Below, piece after piece: positions 1 to 11,540 of a stretch of DNA of 64,000 bases. Below the pieces are notes generated by a model, which was given only the letters and a program-made list of their open reading frames with translations, was not told the origin of the DNA and did not search any database. Numbering within the stretch: the stretch's first letter is position 1; each line of letters begins with the position of its first letter. A program made the position numbers and the translations under genes. Origin of the DNA: Podocnemis expansa (Eukaryota > Chordata > Testudines > Podocnemididae); the NCBI GenBank assembly GCA_007922195.1, contig ML681971.1, positions 2,617,259-2,681,258 of the forward strand, in the 5' to 3' direction.

Positions 1-249
1 GACCCCAATGCAAAAACCTGATAAGTCCTTGAAGGCCCTTTTTAATGCTACTTGGAACACTTCAGTGGGCTTCCTGCGGGTTCTCTCAGTTTTGGCCTGC
101 CTTTGTTATTTTAAATATCTGTGAAGTTTTCTAGACATCTAATATTTTCTGTTGCTTTCTGTACAGGAAATTGCAAGATGGAGTAAGTTTGGTTTGAAAG
201 TTCTGTGTGAGAGTTTCTGTGTTTGCTAAGACAACATTAATTACAGAAT

Positions 250-770
250 ATATATTAAGTCAGGGGAGCTAGTGACTTAGATAGATGAGAAGGTAGACTA
301 TAAGACAGTCCCTCCTGTCTGGACCCTGATGGGAAGCCATCAACCTAGTCTGGTAAACAGGTAGCCGAGGGGTCAGAGGAGTCTGGCCACTCTCATTGGT
401 CAAGGACAGTAACTGTTACCCAAATAAGCTGTAAACAACAGAGGCGGGCTAACTATATGCTGCCTATTAAGTACAATCTAATTGTGTAATCTGCATATTA
501 AGAGTAGTAACACCATGTAGAGATTTTAGGCATGATGTAACTTGTTGTATTATGCATAAGCTTGTTGCATTATGTATATTGTATTTTGCATGTTAGAAGG
601 TATGTATGACCTGTAACCCCTATACTCGGGGTTCTTGCTCAGAGAGGCTAGCTTCTCTTTGCTGCCCTCTGATAAAGTTCCTTTTATTATTCAGCTGAAT
701 AATATACTCTGAACCACACCTCGTTCTCTGCTTATGTGAGTCTCAGCTGGGAACAGGCCTTCAGCTGGGA
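250..770 (+). mobile_element. Probable retroviral-type LTR (solo or remnant)
   Basis: The stretch from about 590 to 720 has the layout of an LTR R-U5 region: a short stem-like segment (CCCCTATACTCGGGGTTC), then a variant polyadenylation signal (GATAAAG) followed by a T-rich stretch and a TATTATTCAGCTGAATAATA palindrome. Upstream DNA is AT-rich with repeated TTGCATTATG-like words, as in a U3. I could not find clear TG...CA ends, a target duplication or flanking coding sequence, so the boundaries are guesses. It could instead be an unrelated AT-rich repeat. Confidence 0.38.
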
Positions 771-1720
771 ATGGGCCTTCATCTTTGGGGAGGGTTCGTG
801 GTTTCTCTTTCCAGGTTGAGGGCCTGGACCAGCTTTCCCCCACATTTCCCTTTGCAGAGGCAAAGGGTATGGATAGGCTAAGCATCATACGTATTCAACA
901 AGACCTGAGGCACCTGGACAGAATGAAAAAGCCTGGAGCCTGGCAGTCATTATCCAGACTAAAGTGGAGGAACCCATTAGGAGGAAAATTCTGCCAAAAA
1001 AAACATATCAACCTACAAAATGAAATCCTGAAAACCAAAATGAGGCACACACTATGAGCAGCAGAAAGAGAAAGCAAGAGGAATGGCTGCAAAAATGCAA
1101 AGACTGGCTCCAGCCTGTGAAAGGAGTCAAGATGTGCAGCACAGCTAGGCAGAATGTACTACAACTTTGAAGAAGATAGATGATAATTCACCTTAAATCA
1201 TCCCTGTCCTCACCTCCCTTTAGCAGTGCAGCCTCTAGTTTGGAGGCCTTTATTAAAAAAATGACAAGCAATAAAGGAATCTTTGCCTTCCCTGGTGTTC
1301 TGAGGGAATTTCTTTTCTTTCCTTCACATTAAGAGATAATGCCACAGTAAAAAGCTTGAGCTAAGACACAACATGGAAGCAATTCTCCACTTCAGGTGGG
1401 AAGCCAGACCACGGGAAATACCATGGTAGTTTAATGACTATGAAGCACTTATGTGCCCTGAAGAACACTGGAAAATGGGCAAAGACAACCTGCGAGCCAT
1501 GAATAAAAGCAAAGCACTAGCTAAAAAGCTCTGCCAGGACACCAGTGGGTTTTCTAATTCTGGAAGTGGCTTTTGGGAATGAACAGAGGTCAGATGTCAA
1601 AAATATGAAAGAATACACAAAAGGCACCAAACTAAGAGCCACATCTACTGCAGTATCCAGATAAGTTCAAAAGACACTGACAAAATGGGATTTGCTCCCA
1701 TGGAAGTTTATGCAATAAGT
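771..1720. other. No recognisable feature
   Basis: I see no conserved domain or repeat. The longest open frames are about 90 codons and show no family motif. The sequence is moderately AT-rich with short A runs (for example around 997 and 1255). Confidence 0.6.
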
Positions 1721-1721
1721 A

Positions 1722-2142
1722 CATTTGTTAGTCTTTAAAAGTGCCCCAGGACTCCTTGTTTGTTTCACACCATCCTGCAGACCCAGAGCAGAGACATAAA
1801 GCTGCCCTGTGTGGGCTGGCTGCAGTAACTGGGTCAATCAGGCTTTGCAAGTGCACTAAAGAATTCCAACCAGACACCAGACTGGCTATCGATGCACCCA
1901 TACCAGCCCTATATGTGAGACAGTTACTATGGCAACAAAAAATTTTCAGAGGAGTAGCCATGTTAGCTAGCCTGTGTACAACAAAAAATGAGAAGCCTGT
2001 GGCACCTTAAAGACTAACAAATTTCCTATGGCGTAAGCTTTCATGGGCTCTAACCCACTTTGTCAGATGCCCATGAAAGCTTATGCCTGAAGAAATTTGT
2101 TAGTCTTTAAGGTACCACAGGACTCCCATTGTTTTATGGCAA
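1722..2142. repeat. Penelope-like element end, hairpin copy
   Basis: At 1983-2062 the order is 'GCCTGTGGCACCTTAAAGACTAACAAATTT', then the 'AAGCTTTCATGGG' word. At 2066-2140 the same words follow in reverse complement, making a long imperfect hairpin. A separate fragment with the same words lies at 1725-1765. These words match the terminal arms of the larger Penelope-like element at 8977-11800. The left arm alone carries the extra segment ending in 'TAGCCATGTTAG' (about 1953-1967). Confidence 0.7.
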
Positions 2143-3285
2143 CAGCAATAACCTTTGATAACCGGACCAAGCTTGGCTGTATCCAAAATCATTGACTGGC
2201 CTTTTTCAGGACAAGCATTGTGTCAACAGTCAGTTTCCTGTTAACCATTAGATGTGGTCAAGCAGGGGCTGATGGGCCACCGGATAGTAGTCCTCCCTTT
2301 GAGGCAGTCTAAGCTCTCCTCACTTGGACAAACAGCCTAAAGTGAGGAGTCTCTGGGTCTAACACAGCACTCACCCAGGAGGTATACTGAATGTCACATG
2401 TCTCTTACAACCTCAGAGAGAGCACAGGTGATGCTGCAGAGGTCTATGTCCTTATGCAAACTCTTCCTGTGAAGGCATTATGTGCTCTGGGGTGATGCTC
2501 ACATCACTTCTAATAGTTCTTTGCCATTTCATTCATGGAAAAGGACTCAGCTGGTGAAGCCTCTGAAGACATCATAGACCAAAAGACAAAGTGGGCTAAG
2601 TAGAAGAGAGAAGGGACAATCCAGGTTAAAACATTAATGCACTGATTACAATGTAAGATTGTGGCTGAAATATGTGGTGCTTGGAGTCACTGCAATCAAA
2701 GAGATTCCCAGACTTCCTGTCTCTGATGCTGCATTGCTGAAAGATACAGTCACAAAGAAAGCCACTTGGCTGATTTATACCACTGATTTCTCTGAGTCTT
2801 TACTGTTTTAGTTAATATTATTTGCATTAGAGTGGCAGCTAAAGGTTCTGACAAGATCAGGACTACATAGGGAAGATAGTCCCTCCTCTAAAGAGCTTTC
2901 CATCTAAACAGATGAGATGGCTAACAAGTGAGAGGGACAACAGAAGCCTAGGGATACAAAGAGGTCATAGGCAAATCAGCAAAAGGGGTAGGAATACACT
3001 CCATGTTTCCTCAGTCCTGATACAGTGCTCTGCCAGCAGATCACATGGCTTTTCCTACCAGGGCTCCACACAGGTGCAAAGATCCAACTGCAAGATCAGC
3101 ACCTCAGAGTTTCTAAGACCTGTATTTTTCTTGCTGAGGATTTGGATTCCAGCATGTTACTCCCTGAAATCTCTCATGTGAGCAAAAACCTTTATTTTTA
3201 AAGGTATTTTTGTTGGATTTTCAATCTAGAGAAGAAATAACATCAATAAAACAATAGTCTTAAATAGTAATGCCTCCTTCTTCTG
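2143..3285. other. No recognisable feature
   Basis: No domain, repeat or RNA gene was recognised. Open frames are short and without motifs. Confidence 0.6.
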
Positions 3286-3289
3286 TGAC

Positions 3290-3356
3290 TTCTTATCCAG
3301 AGATCTCTGAGCACGTTACAGAGGAATTCAGTATTGTTACCCCCTTATCTGTAGAA
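3290..3356 (-). repeat. MIR-type SINE, first half (split)
   Basis: The segment reads like the reverse complement of the 3' half of a MIR/CORE-SINE: 'GAGCACGTTACAGAGGAATTC' is followed by 'ATTGTTACCCCC'. It stops where a CR1 tail begins (about 3357). The expected continuation, a 'GAGAAACTGGGG...' word followed by a 'GATCACCCAGCAG' word, resumes at 4026. A CR1 therefore inserted into an older SINE. Confidence 0.5.
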
Positions 3357-4025
3357 TAATAGAAATGTAGAACTGGAAGAGGTTGCGAGAGGACCAAGTA
3401 AATCAAGATCAGTGTTTCCCAACCTGTGGCCCAGGGGCCAAAAGTGGCCAGCGGGAGTTTTTAAAGTGGCTCCTGCTTCCCCTCCCACTGGACGCAGAAG
3501 GGAGCCACTGCCTAAGGAACCAGGCAGGGTGTATTTCCACACAGGTAAAAACCGGTGCAGGTTCCTTGGTGTGGCCAAGGGGATAAGAGATCAGTGCTCC
3601 TCTCCCCCTGGCTATAGGAGGGAGCACTGCAAAGTGGTCTGCATAGGTCCACAGGCACTGGAGTCCCTGGTGGAGCCAGAGGAAAGGGAGCCCTGATCTT
3701 CCATCCCCCTGGCTGCAGAAGGGAACCACTGCCTAGGAACCCGGCTGGAGTCATAGGGCTTCAGAGCACATGCAGTTTCTATGCTGCAGTCAGAGAGATG
3801 GGAGATTGGTGAGGAGGCAGCCCCATCACTGAACTCTTTCCATCTGACTTCAGTGGGGGTGGGCGAGCTGATGGCAGAGTACGATAGCCCTTCAGATTTG
3901 TTAAAATGATATCTGCAACCCTCAGGCCAAAAAGGTTGGGAATTACTGATCTAGACCATCTCTGACAGGTGTTTGTCTAACCTGTACTTTAATGCTTCAG
4001 TGATGGGGAGTCCACAACCACCTGT
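3357..4025 (-). mobile_element. CR1 LINE 3' end, 5'-truncated
   Basis: On the minus strand this is a CR1 3' untranslated tail. On the plus strand it begins with 'AGAAATGTAGAACTGGAAGA' and continues after the nested hAT with 'CTAGACCATCTCTGACAGG', 'TTTGTCTAACCTGTACTTTA' and 'GATGGGGAGTCCACAACCACC'. The same words occur in the CR1 tail at 16558-16760. A hAT element at 3410-3948 interrupts it. No coding part remains. Confidence 0.7.
3410..3948. mobile_element. Non-autonomous hAT element (CAGTGTTTCCCAACC ends)
   Basis: The left end is CAGTGTTTCCCAACC and the right end reads GGTTGGGAATTACTG, an imperfect terminal inverted repeat of about 15 bp. Flanking 8-mers ATCAAGAT and ATCTAGAC agree at 6 of 8 positions, as expected for an old hAT target duplication. 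No transposase is encoded in the 539 bp. It belongs to the same terminal type as the 19206-20342 element. Confidence 0.72.
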
Positions 4026-4125
4026 GGAAGATGGAGAAACTGGGGTGCAGGGAGAGGATGTGATTTGCTAAAGATCACCCAGCAGACCAGTTGCGGAACT
4101 GGGAATAGGACTCAGGCAAGGTCAC
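4026..4125 (-). repeat. MIR-type SINE, second half (split)
   Basis: The words 'GATGGAGAAACTGGGGTGCAG', 'GATTTGCTAAAGATCACCCAG' and 'GGAACTGGGAATAGGACTC' match, in reverse complement, the CORE and 3' region of MIR-type SINEs. It is the continuation of the fragment at 3290-3356. Confidence 0.6.
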
Positions 4126-4684
4126 GCCACAAGGAGGATGCCATTTTGCTTTACAAAATGGCTTTGTCTGGATTGCATGACCTCATGCAATACATGGTGC
4201 ACGTGACATTGTGCTGCATGGATTGGAGAGTGCCATTTTGTAGAGTAAATTAGCTTCTTCCATGCGACGGGATGCCATGCATACCATGCATGTGAGATCA
4301 TGCTGTGCAAAGGGGGCTATTTTGTAAAATGGTGTTCTCTGCATCTTGTGATTGCCGTGACCCCCATCTGCTGATGAAGCATCCGCACTTGGGTCAACAC
4401 CCACAGTGTGGGAGTTGCTGTTTTAGAAAGACATCCAGTCTTGATTTACAGATGTCATGGGATGAAGAAAAGAATTTACCACATTCCTATTGAATGGGTC
4501 TCCATCGTTAACGATTCTTGGGTATAGGTTTAGGGACTGTATTTCTGGTCTGAATTTTTCTAGCTTCAGCTTCCCACCACAGGATCTTTTATGCCTTTTT
4601 TTTCCCCTAAAGAGCTGTTTAATATCACCTCTTAGCCTTCTCATGGATAAACTAAACAGACTTAATTTCTTTAGTTTCTCACCG

Positions 4685-4912
4685 TAAAATAGACAAGGAG
4701 TCTGGTGGCACTTTTAAAGACCAACAAATTTATTTATCACATGAGCTTTCATGGGAGAAGATCCCACATTGTCAGGTTTTCCAGACTCAGACCACATACA
4801 CAGTTCTTTTCTGAACTTTTCCAATTTATAAAACAAACAAGGAGTCCTGTGGCACTTAAAGATGAATAAATTTATTTATTGCATGAGCTTTCATGGGAGA
4901 AAAATCCCACTT
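4685..4912 (-). repeat. Two tandem Penelope-like end fragments
   Basis: Two copies of the same arm lie in the same orientation. The first (4690-4790) reads 'GACAAGGAGTCTGGTGGCAC', then 'AAAGACCAACAAATTTATTT' and 'GAGCTTTCATGGGAGAAGAT'. The second (4838-4912) reads 'CAAACAAGGAGTCCTGTGGC' and continues with the same words. Both match the 3' end of the element at 8977-11800. Unlike the other copies they are not arranged as a hairpin. Confidence 0.7.
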
Positions 4913-5008
4913 CTTAGAGAAGTCCTATGTGGTCCATCCTTCCTTCTACAAAAGAACTAATTGTTATAAAACACCAAGTCTGATCTTTAGGGTAGTGATC
5001 GTTTCTTT

Positions 5009-5821
5009 GGCTGTGTTCACACAGCACTTTTGTTTCGAAACAACCTCATTGTTTCGAAACAAAAAAAAACATGTTCACACGACGCACAGTTGTTTCAAAA
5101 CAAGTTAAACCCCACTTGGGGGCAAAACAACCTTGTTTCGAAACACTTGTTTCGAAACAACTCGTGTGAACATGTTGTTTCGGAACAAGATGTTCCGAAA
5201 CAACAGGTCAAGGGCTCCCCCTCAGCACCCTGGCCAGGGAACACTCAGCACCCTGNNNNNNNNNNNNNNNNNNNNNNNNNNNNNNNNNNNNNNNNNNNNN
5301 NNNNNNNNNNNNNNNNNNNNNNNNNNNNNNNNNNNNNNNNNNNNNNNNNNNNNNNNNNNNNNNNNNNNNNNNNNNNNNNNNNNNNNNNNNNNNNNNNNNN
5401 NNNNNNNNNNNNNNNNNNNNNNNNNNNNNNNNNNNNNNNNNNNNNNNNNNNNNNNNNNNNNNNNNNNNNNNNNNNNNNNNNNNNNNNNNNNNNNNNNNNN
5501 NNNNNNNNNNNNNNNNNNNNNNNNNNNNNNNNNNNNNNNNNNNNNNNNNNNNNNNNNNNNNNNNNNNNNNNNNNNNNNNNNNNNNNNNNNNNNNNNNNNN
5601 NNNNNNNNNNNNNNNNNNNNNNNNNNNNNNNNNNNNNNNNNNNNNNNNNNNNNNNTGAGGAAGCGAAATAGCAGGTTCACAGTGTGAACCTGCTATTTTG
5701 TTTCCCGCTTTTTTTCTTATCTCAAAATAACATTTTGTTAATTCGAAGTATGTTATTTCGAAATAAGGTGTTATTTCGAAACAAGTTGTTTCGAAATAAC
5801 CCTGTGTGTGTGAATACAGCC
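5009..5821. mobile_element. Palindrome-rich Harbinger-like MITE containing an assembly gap
   Basis: The ends GGCTGTGTTCACAC and GTGTGTGAATACAGCC form imperfect terminal inverted repeats flanked by a 3-bp duplication (TTT), which fits PIF/Harbinger-type elements. The inside is full of short palindromes built on TTTCGAAA (TGTTTCGAAACAA on the left side, TTATTTCGAAATAA on the right). A 400-base run of N sits in the middle, so any coding content is unknown. The 15594-16077 element uses the same palindromes. Confidence 0.6.
5256..5655. other. Assembly gap (400 N)
   Basis: A run of exactly 400 undetermined bases inside an inverted-repeat element. Open frames spanning it are artefacts. Confidence 0.98.
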
Positions 5822-8764
5822 TTTGAGGGAGTGTCCTTCCACCTCTCTTGCACACATGAAGGAATAAAGTGGTGCCATTTCCTTCAATCTCCGGAGTCAG
5901 AGGACTGGAAAAACCAGCACCACTCCTTCAAAACTGCCCTTACTTAGCCCATTTCTTTTGCAGTCATTTACTGGTGGGATGTAGAGGAGATCTGACACCC
6001 TCAGAAGAAACTTTTTTTTTTTTTTAAACAGGGCATCAGCAAAGCGATAGTGTCTGGTGCTGGCATTGATCTGTTGGAGCCAGGCACCAGCCTCCAGTGA
6101 AGCCTTCAGTAGCACAATTTATGCTTATCTAAGTTGATCAGCTATTCGAAGAAACAGTGTGGACAGACCACAGTGCGTTGGGGGGGGGAATAAGACCCAA
6201 GATTGAGAGGAGGGATTTGGCTTCCTGTGAGAGTTGAAAGGCCACCTGGATTTGGCCCAGAGTTTTGGGATGTAGTTCTTGGCGGTTCCTGCTGCCTTGT
6301 CCCTTCAGTGGGGGACCTTGAAGACAGGCTTCATGGACTGAAGGAGATCCGATACCAGTCCTGCAGCCTGCAATGTAGAGGACGGGACCTGCAGATCTGG
6401 CACAGAAGAGAGTTCTCATGAAGTCATAAATGAGCAGAATAGGCTGTGCGGGTACACAGGCTGGTCTGGAGGACTCTGCCATTGTACTAGCCCTGGGGCC
6501 CTGCAGGTTGTTGAAGCTGGAGTGTGGCCAAAATGCACTAGAGGGCGCTGTGAGCTTTCAGTTCCCTCCCTACTTCACAGCATGGCAAATCCTGTGTTTC
6601 CCACCAGGTTTAATGTAGCAGCACATATTCCACGGGTTAGGGACAATGAAAACACTGATGATAATCAGAAAACAGGAATGGAATATTCACCTTGACACTC
6701 AATGACTCCAGAATTTGGAGGGAAAAAATAAAATGCTAGAAACCTTGGGTTTGTCCAGCCCAAAAGACAAATTGGACAGAATAACAGTCATGGGTTGTAA
6801 CAAAATTGTTTGCAAATTTTGTTACAACCCTACCAGCTAGTTATCTAGAAACTGCCAGCCCCAGCTGCAGTCTAAAGGGGAGAGGGGTCTAATGCCCCAG
6901 AAGTTTGTCCTCCTCTCTATTCCATGGAGACATCCTTTGGATCTTCAGGAGATGAGGTTTGGAGATGTCAGAAACCACCCTGGGGAAAGAGGCGCTACAT
7001 CTCTTCCAGGCCATTGCCTTGCTCAGTTCAAGCAGGAAGGGTTCTTCATGACTAGATGGTCCACCTGAGCACATTGTGGCATCTCCAGAGCTGTGAGGTG
7101 CCTGGTTAAACCCCACCTTTGAGCAGTGCCTAAATTATTAGTTTATGAAGTAGTAAAGAGACGAAATTTGTGAAACCTCTTCTTTTCTCCCTGTACCTTC
7201 CAAGCCAGCCATCCCATCCTCCTTCTTTCCCAGGACCTGGGCCCCTCCCATTGTGAAGACAGGGTACACCACAGGGTATCATTTTTAATTTCCTGGGGGG
7301 AGCACATCTCATGCCAACTGACAGGCTTTTTTGTTCTGCATCAAGCCTTTTATTAACCCCCTGCTAGATCTTGTGCTCGCTCTGCCTAGCTACACCCGCT
7401 GTGTTAGTGATGAGAGTATTTCTAACAGCAGGTCTGCCTTGGGAGATTATGGAGATCCTGCAGACGGGGAGCAATGGGTTGACCAGCATGTGTGCACACA
7501 GATTGCTGGCTGCAGCCTTGACTCCATCTGCCCTCTCGGTGAGGGGAGGCACCTTTCATTCCTCCTGCAGCTCCAGCAGTTTCATTTCAAATCCCACCAG
7601 AGCATCCTCAAATCTCCTCAACTGCAGATTTGGTGTCACACCTGTGAGATTGTATGTTGGCTGGGTCATGGCTAAAGGCTTGTGATTCAATAGAAGGAAG
7701 GATGCTGAGAGGCAGATGGGAGGTGAGGTGTTGCAGAGCGTGATAAAGAGGGTTAGTTAATGCAAGGACATCTGCCATTTTCCTAAGCACTCTGCTATCC
7801 TTTGCCTTCTAGCAACCCATCTCATTTATCTTGCATCTTAAGCAAAATCTGAGCATTTCTAATCAATAACCTCATCCATTTCCCCTCACGTATTCACGGC
7901 CTTGGTTGCATAAAACGTTTGTCTCACACAGAGCCAAAGAATTTATGGGGAAGACCTAGGACTTCTGGATAATTGTTTCCTTCTCACATTGGATCCGACT
8001 GGATTATTCAGACAAATGGCAAAGACCTAGGACTACGGGACAGTTGTTGAGGTTGGGTTATTAAAACAAATGCATTTGGGGCACACACACACCTCCCTCT
8101 CTGTTTCTCTCTCATAACACTGCAATTTCAAAATATCATCCTACCAAAACATTTAGCACTACCTGCCCAGCAATAATTACCCTCCAGGCCAATGCAGCAT
8201 TTCTCAATCTGAGATCAATACCATCATCTGACAGCCACAATTAATTAAACTAAATTCCACATTCAGCACTTTGATTCATATCGTCCCAGAACAGCCTTCT
8301 ATGTATTATAATCCATATATGGTTCTAATAATGCCCTCAAGTGAAAGGGAGGGGAAGATTGACACATCAAAAACAACTTCATTAAAAATCTGAATGATAT
8401 AGGAAATTTCAGTCTAAGGCAAGTGGTAAAGAGATGGGCTGGATCCTTCTCGGCTGCTTATTAGGTTTATATCATGAGTCACTCTCCTTCACCCCCCCCC
8501 CCAGTCAATTGGAAAAGCAAAGTCCTACATCTAGCGAGTAAGAGTAGCAGAATGAAACCTATCATGATTATTCTGATCTCTGGCCAGCTACCACAGCTGT
8601 ATTTTATCTCACATTTTGTTCTCATTTTTGCCAGGGGAGTAGTTTTAAAACTGAAGATGGGCCTGAACTAGAATTTCAAATCCAAACACTATTGCCCTAG
8701 CTTTGAAGGAACTGAGATGCAGATCAAGCTTCCCAGCTCAGGGCAGAGACATAACACCAAGTAA
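5822..8764. other. Mostly unique DNA, no gene seen
   Basis: I found no recognisable gene or dispersed repeat. There are homopolymer runs (T/A at 6011-6026, G at 6180-6188, C at 8491-8502) and one perfect hairpin, listed separately. Confidence 0.55.
6792..6830. repeat. Perfect 16-bp hairpin
   Basis: GGGTTGTAACAAAATT (6792-6807) and AATTTTGTTACAACCC (6815-6830) are exact reverse complements separated by a 7-base loop. No T run follows and no known family matches, so function is unknown. It may be the ends of a collapsed inverted-repeat element. Confidence 0.85.
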
Positions 8765-8955
8765 AAACATTAGCAAAGCTTTTTACTTCTAGAGCACTTT
8801 TACATAAGTGCTTCAAAGTGCTTTATGATGAGCTCCCATTTTACAGGTGGGAAGACTGAGGCAGAGAACATTATGCCAGCTCACACAGTAAGTTACAATG
8901 GCAGAAATAAAATCCAGGAGCTAGGATTCCCATGCCATTCTGCTCTCTTCCTCAA
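8765..8955 (-). repeat. MIR-type SINE
   Basis: Words such as 'AAGTGCTTTATGATGAGCTCCC', 'CCATTTTACAGGTGGGAAGA', 'CTGAGGCAGAGAACATTATG' and 'CCAGCTCACACAGTAAGT' are the reverse complement of the CORE and 3' end of MIR. Orientation is minus. The fragment ends about 20 bp before the Penelope-like element begins. Confidence 0.7.
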
Positions 8956-9201
8956 AATGAGGCAATTTCCCAGGTTAAAAAAAAACAAGGAGTCATGTGG
9001 CACTTAAAGACTAACAGATTTATTTTTCACATGAGCTGTCGTGGGAGAAAATCCCACTTCCTCAGATGCTTCAAAGATGGCTGAACTTACAGAATGGAAT
9101 GAAAATAAATGCAAGGGGGTGTAAAACATAGGATCAGGTCATACAGTAACAGCAAATCAGAGCAGTTGTTAGGTTCAAACCATGAGAAACCTGAAGTCAA
9201 A

Positions 9202-9580
9202 TTACCTTTTGTAATGGGAGAAGAACCCATAGTCTCGATTAAGTCCTGCTTTCACAGAATTTAGCTTGCATATTAATGCGAGTTCAGCTATTTCTCTTTG
9301 AAGTCTTGATGTCCCAGCCAGATCTCTGACAACAGTCATTAACGAATCATTTATCGAGTGATTAGAAAGATGGAAGTGCTCAGCAACTGGTTTCTTTGTT
9401 ATGTGATTTCTGATATCAGTTCTGCATTCCTTTATCCTTTTGCGCAGCAACCGTCCTGTTTGTCCTATGTATAAGGTGTTAGGGCATTTCTGGCACATGA
9501 TGGCATAGATCACATTAGTAGATGAGCAGGTAAATGAGCCTTTGATGAAATAGCAGGCTTGATTAGGACCTCTGATGGTA
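9202..9580 (-). pseudogene. GIY-YIG endonuclease domain of the Penelope-like element
   Basis: This is the C-terminal endonuclease that nicks target DNA in Penelope-like elements. The open frame 9202-9513 (103 codons) begins with a CQKCP zinc-binding motif, then LYIGQTGRLLRKR, DIRNH, KPVAEHFHLSNHS and a final NRDYGFFSHYKR. The GIY-YIG core is thus visible, although the usual E-H after the arginine region is EC here (the inverted copy has EH). It is in a different frame from the upstream linker, showing a frameshift near 9580. It is intact only as a fragment. Confidence 0.85.
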
Positions 9581-9581
9581 G

Positions 9582-9944
9582 CTATTGTGCAGATAGGTGG
9601 GCAGACTTGGCAGCGTGGTTTGTTGCAGGGGTGTGTGCCTGCTTTAATGTTTCTGTTGTTAGATCTGTACCTGCTGGTGAGTATCTTTTAAGATTGGGTG
9701 GCTGTCTGTAGGCAACGAGAGGTCTGTCTCCCAAGGCTTGAGAGCGAGAGGGATCATCTTTTAGAATAGGCTGTAGGTCCTTAATGATCTGTTGCACAGG
9801 TCTGACTTGAGGGTTGTATGTGGTGACTTGTGGTGTTCTGTTGTTTTCTTTCTTGGGCCTCTCCTGTAGTAGATGACTTCTGGGAACCCATCTAGCTCTG
9901 TCAATTTGTTTTCTTACTTCCCCAGGTGGGTACCGTAGTTTCAA
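9582..9944 (-). pseudogene. Penelope-like element linker between RT and endonuclease
   Basis: A 120-codon open segment continues the RT reading frame after the stop at 10038. It contains RARWVPRSHLL, then TTYNPQVRPVQQIIKDLQPIL, which resembles the thumb/linker of Penelope-like polyproteins. The Cys-rich knuckle expected at its end (around 9600) is out of frame with the upstream part, so a frameshift lies in or near it. Confidence 0.7.
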
Positions 9945-10037
9945 GAATGCTTGATAGAGATCCTCAAGATGTCTGTCTCTGTCTGAGGGATCAGAGCAGA
10001 TGCGGTTATATCTTAGGGCTTGGCTGTGGACAATGGA

Positions 10038-10778
10038 TCATGTGGTGTGTTTAGGATGAAAGCTCGAAGGGCGTAGGTAACTATACCAATCAGTAGGTTT
10101 TCGGTACAGGGTGGTGGTGATGTGTCTACCCGTGATCTGTACTGTAGTGTCAAGAAAGTGGATCTCCTGTGTGGAGTGTTCCAGGCTCAATGTGATGGTG
10201 GAGTGGAAATTGCTGAAATCTCTGTGAAAATCTTCAAGAGCATCCCTGCTATGGGTCCAGATGATGAAGATGTCATCAATGTAGCGTAGGTAAAGAAGAG
10301 GTGTTTTGGGATGAGACTTGAGGAAACGTTGTTCTAAGTCGCCCATAAAGATGTTGGCATATTGTGGGGCCATGCGGGTGCCCATAGCAGTGCCACTGAT
10401 TTGGAGATATAAATGACCCTCAAATCTGAAGTGGTTGTGGGTGAACACAAAGTCACAAAGTTCCGTCACAAGCTGTGCTGTGGCATCATCTGGGATGATT
10501 CTTCTAATAGTTTGTAATCCATCCTTGTGTGGGATGTTGGTGTAAAGAGCTTCTACATCCATAGTGGCCAGAATGGTGTTTTCTGGAAGTTCTCCAATGG
10601 ACTGTATTTTCCTCAGGAAGTCCGTGGTGTCTTGAAGATAGCTAGGGATGTTGATAACATAGGGTCTGAGGAGGGAGTCCACATAGCCAGATAGGCCGGC
10701 AGTAAGAGTACCAATGCTTGAGATGATGTGGCGTCCAGGGTTTCCTTTTTTATGGATTTTAGGTAGTAGATAGAACAT
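10038..10778 (-). pseudogene. Penelope-like reverse transcriptase domain
   Basis: The 246-codon segment carries the hallmarks of a Penelope-like RT: FYLLPKIHK at residues 2-10, MDVEALYTNIP at 73-83 with the first catalytic Asp (74), GTAMGTRMAPQYAN at 129-142, and YIDD at 166-169 with the other two catalytic Asp. Catalytic residues are all present. A TGA at 10038-10040 interrupts the same frame just before the linker (the next codons continue the family sequence), and a stop at 10923 separates it from the N-terminal part. It copies element RNA into DNA at the nicked target. Confident family call; this copy is dead as a polyprotein. Confidence 0.9.
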
Positions 10779-10922
10779 CCCTGGCTGCGGTTCTGGTGGT
10801 GTTTCTGTCTTTATATGTTCCTGTGCTGTCTTAGGGAGTTTCTTGAGTAGGCATTGTAATTCCTTTTGGTATTCCTCAGTGGGGTCAGAGGAAAGTGGTC
10901 TGTAGAATGTTGTGTTGGAGAG

Positions 10923-11297
10923 TTATTTATAAGCCTCCCGGTCATAATCCAATTTATTCATGATGACAACTGCACCTCCTTTGTCAGCCTCCTTAATGAT
11001 AATGTCAGAGTTGTTTCTGAGGCTGTGGCTGCCATTGCGTTCTGCAGGGCTGAGGTTATGATGTAAAGGATGTTGTTTGTCCACGATTTCAGCCTTGGCA
11101 CGGTGGCAGGAACAATCATTGTAGAAGTCAAGTCTCTTGTTTTGACTCTCTGGAGGAGTCCACGAAGAATATTTCTTCTTGTAGTGTTTGGAGGAAGGTA
11201 TCTCTGTGTCAGTGTGTTGATCTGTGATGTTATGGAAATATTCTTTGAGTCTTAGATCGCGAAAGTACGTTGGACAAACAGAACGATCGCTGGGCAA
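10923..11297 (-). pseudogene. Penelope-like element N-terminal region
   Basis: A 124-codon segment ends in a motif reading NSDIIIKEADKGGAVVIMN, the conserved block just upstream of the RT core in Penelope-like proteins (ADKGG). It stops at a TAA immediately after DREAYK. The first few codons before about 11256 on the plus strand belong to the inverted copy, so the true 5' end of the main copy is lost at the inversion junction. Confidence 0.8.
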
Positions 11298-11540
11298 AAG
11301 GATAAATGAACACAGAGCTGATATCAGAAATCACAGAATAAAGAAACCAGTTGCTGAGCACTTCCATCTTTCTAATCACTCGATAAATGATTCGTTAACG
11401 ACTGTCTTCAGAGATGTGGCTGGGACATCAAGACTTCAAAGAGAAATAGCTGAACTCAAATTAATATGCAAGCTAAATTCTGTGAAAGCAGAACTTAATC
11501 GAGACTATGGTTTCTTTTCCCATTACAAAAGGTAATTTGA
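11256..11540 (+). pseudogene. Inverted partial copy of the GIY-YIG endonuclease
   Basis: The plus-strand frame begins within the endonuclease at KYVGQTERSLGKRINEH and continues through ADIRNH to the same C terminus (DYGFFSHYKR, stop at 11533-11535). It differs from the minus-strand copy at scattered residues. It keeps the EH pair that the minus copy has lost. The junction with the main copy is at about 11255. Confidence 0.85.

Noticed and set aside
5030..5855. Long open frames across the N run
   Set aside because: They exist only because N codons are not read as stops.
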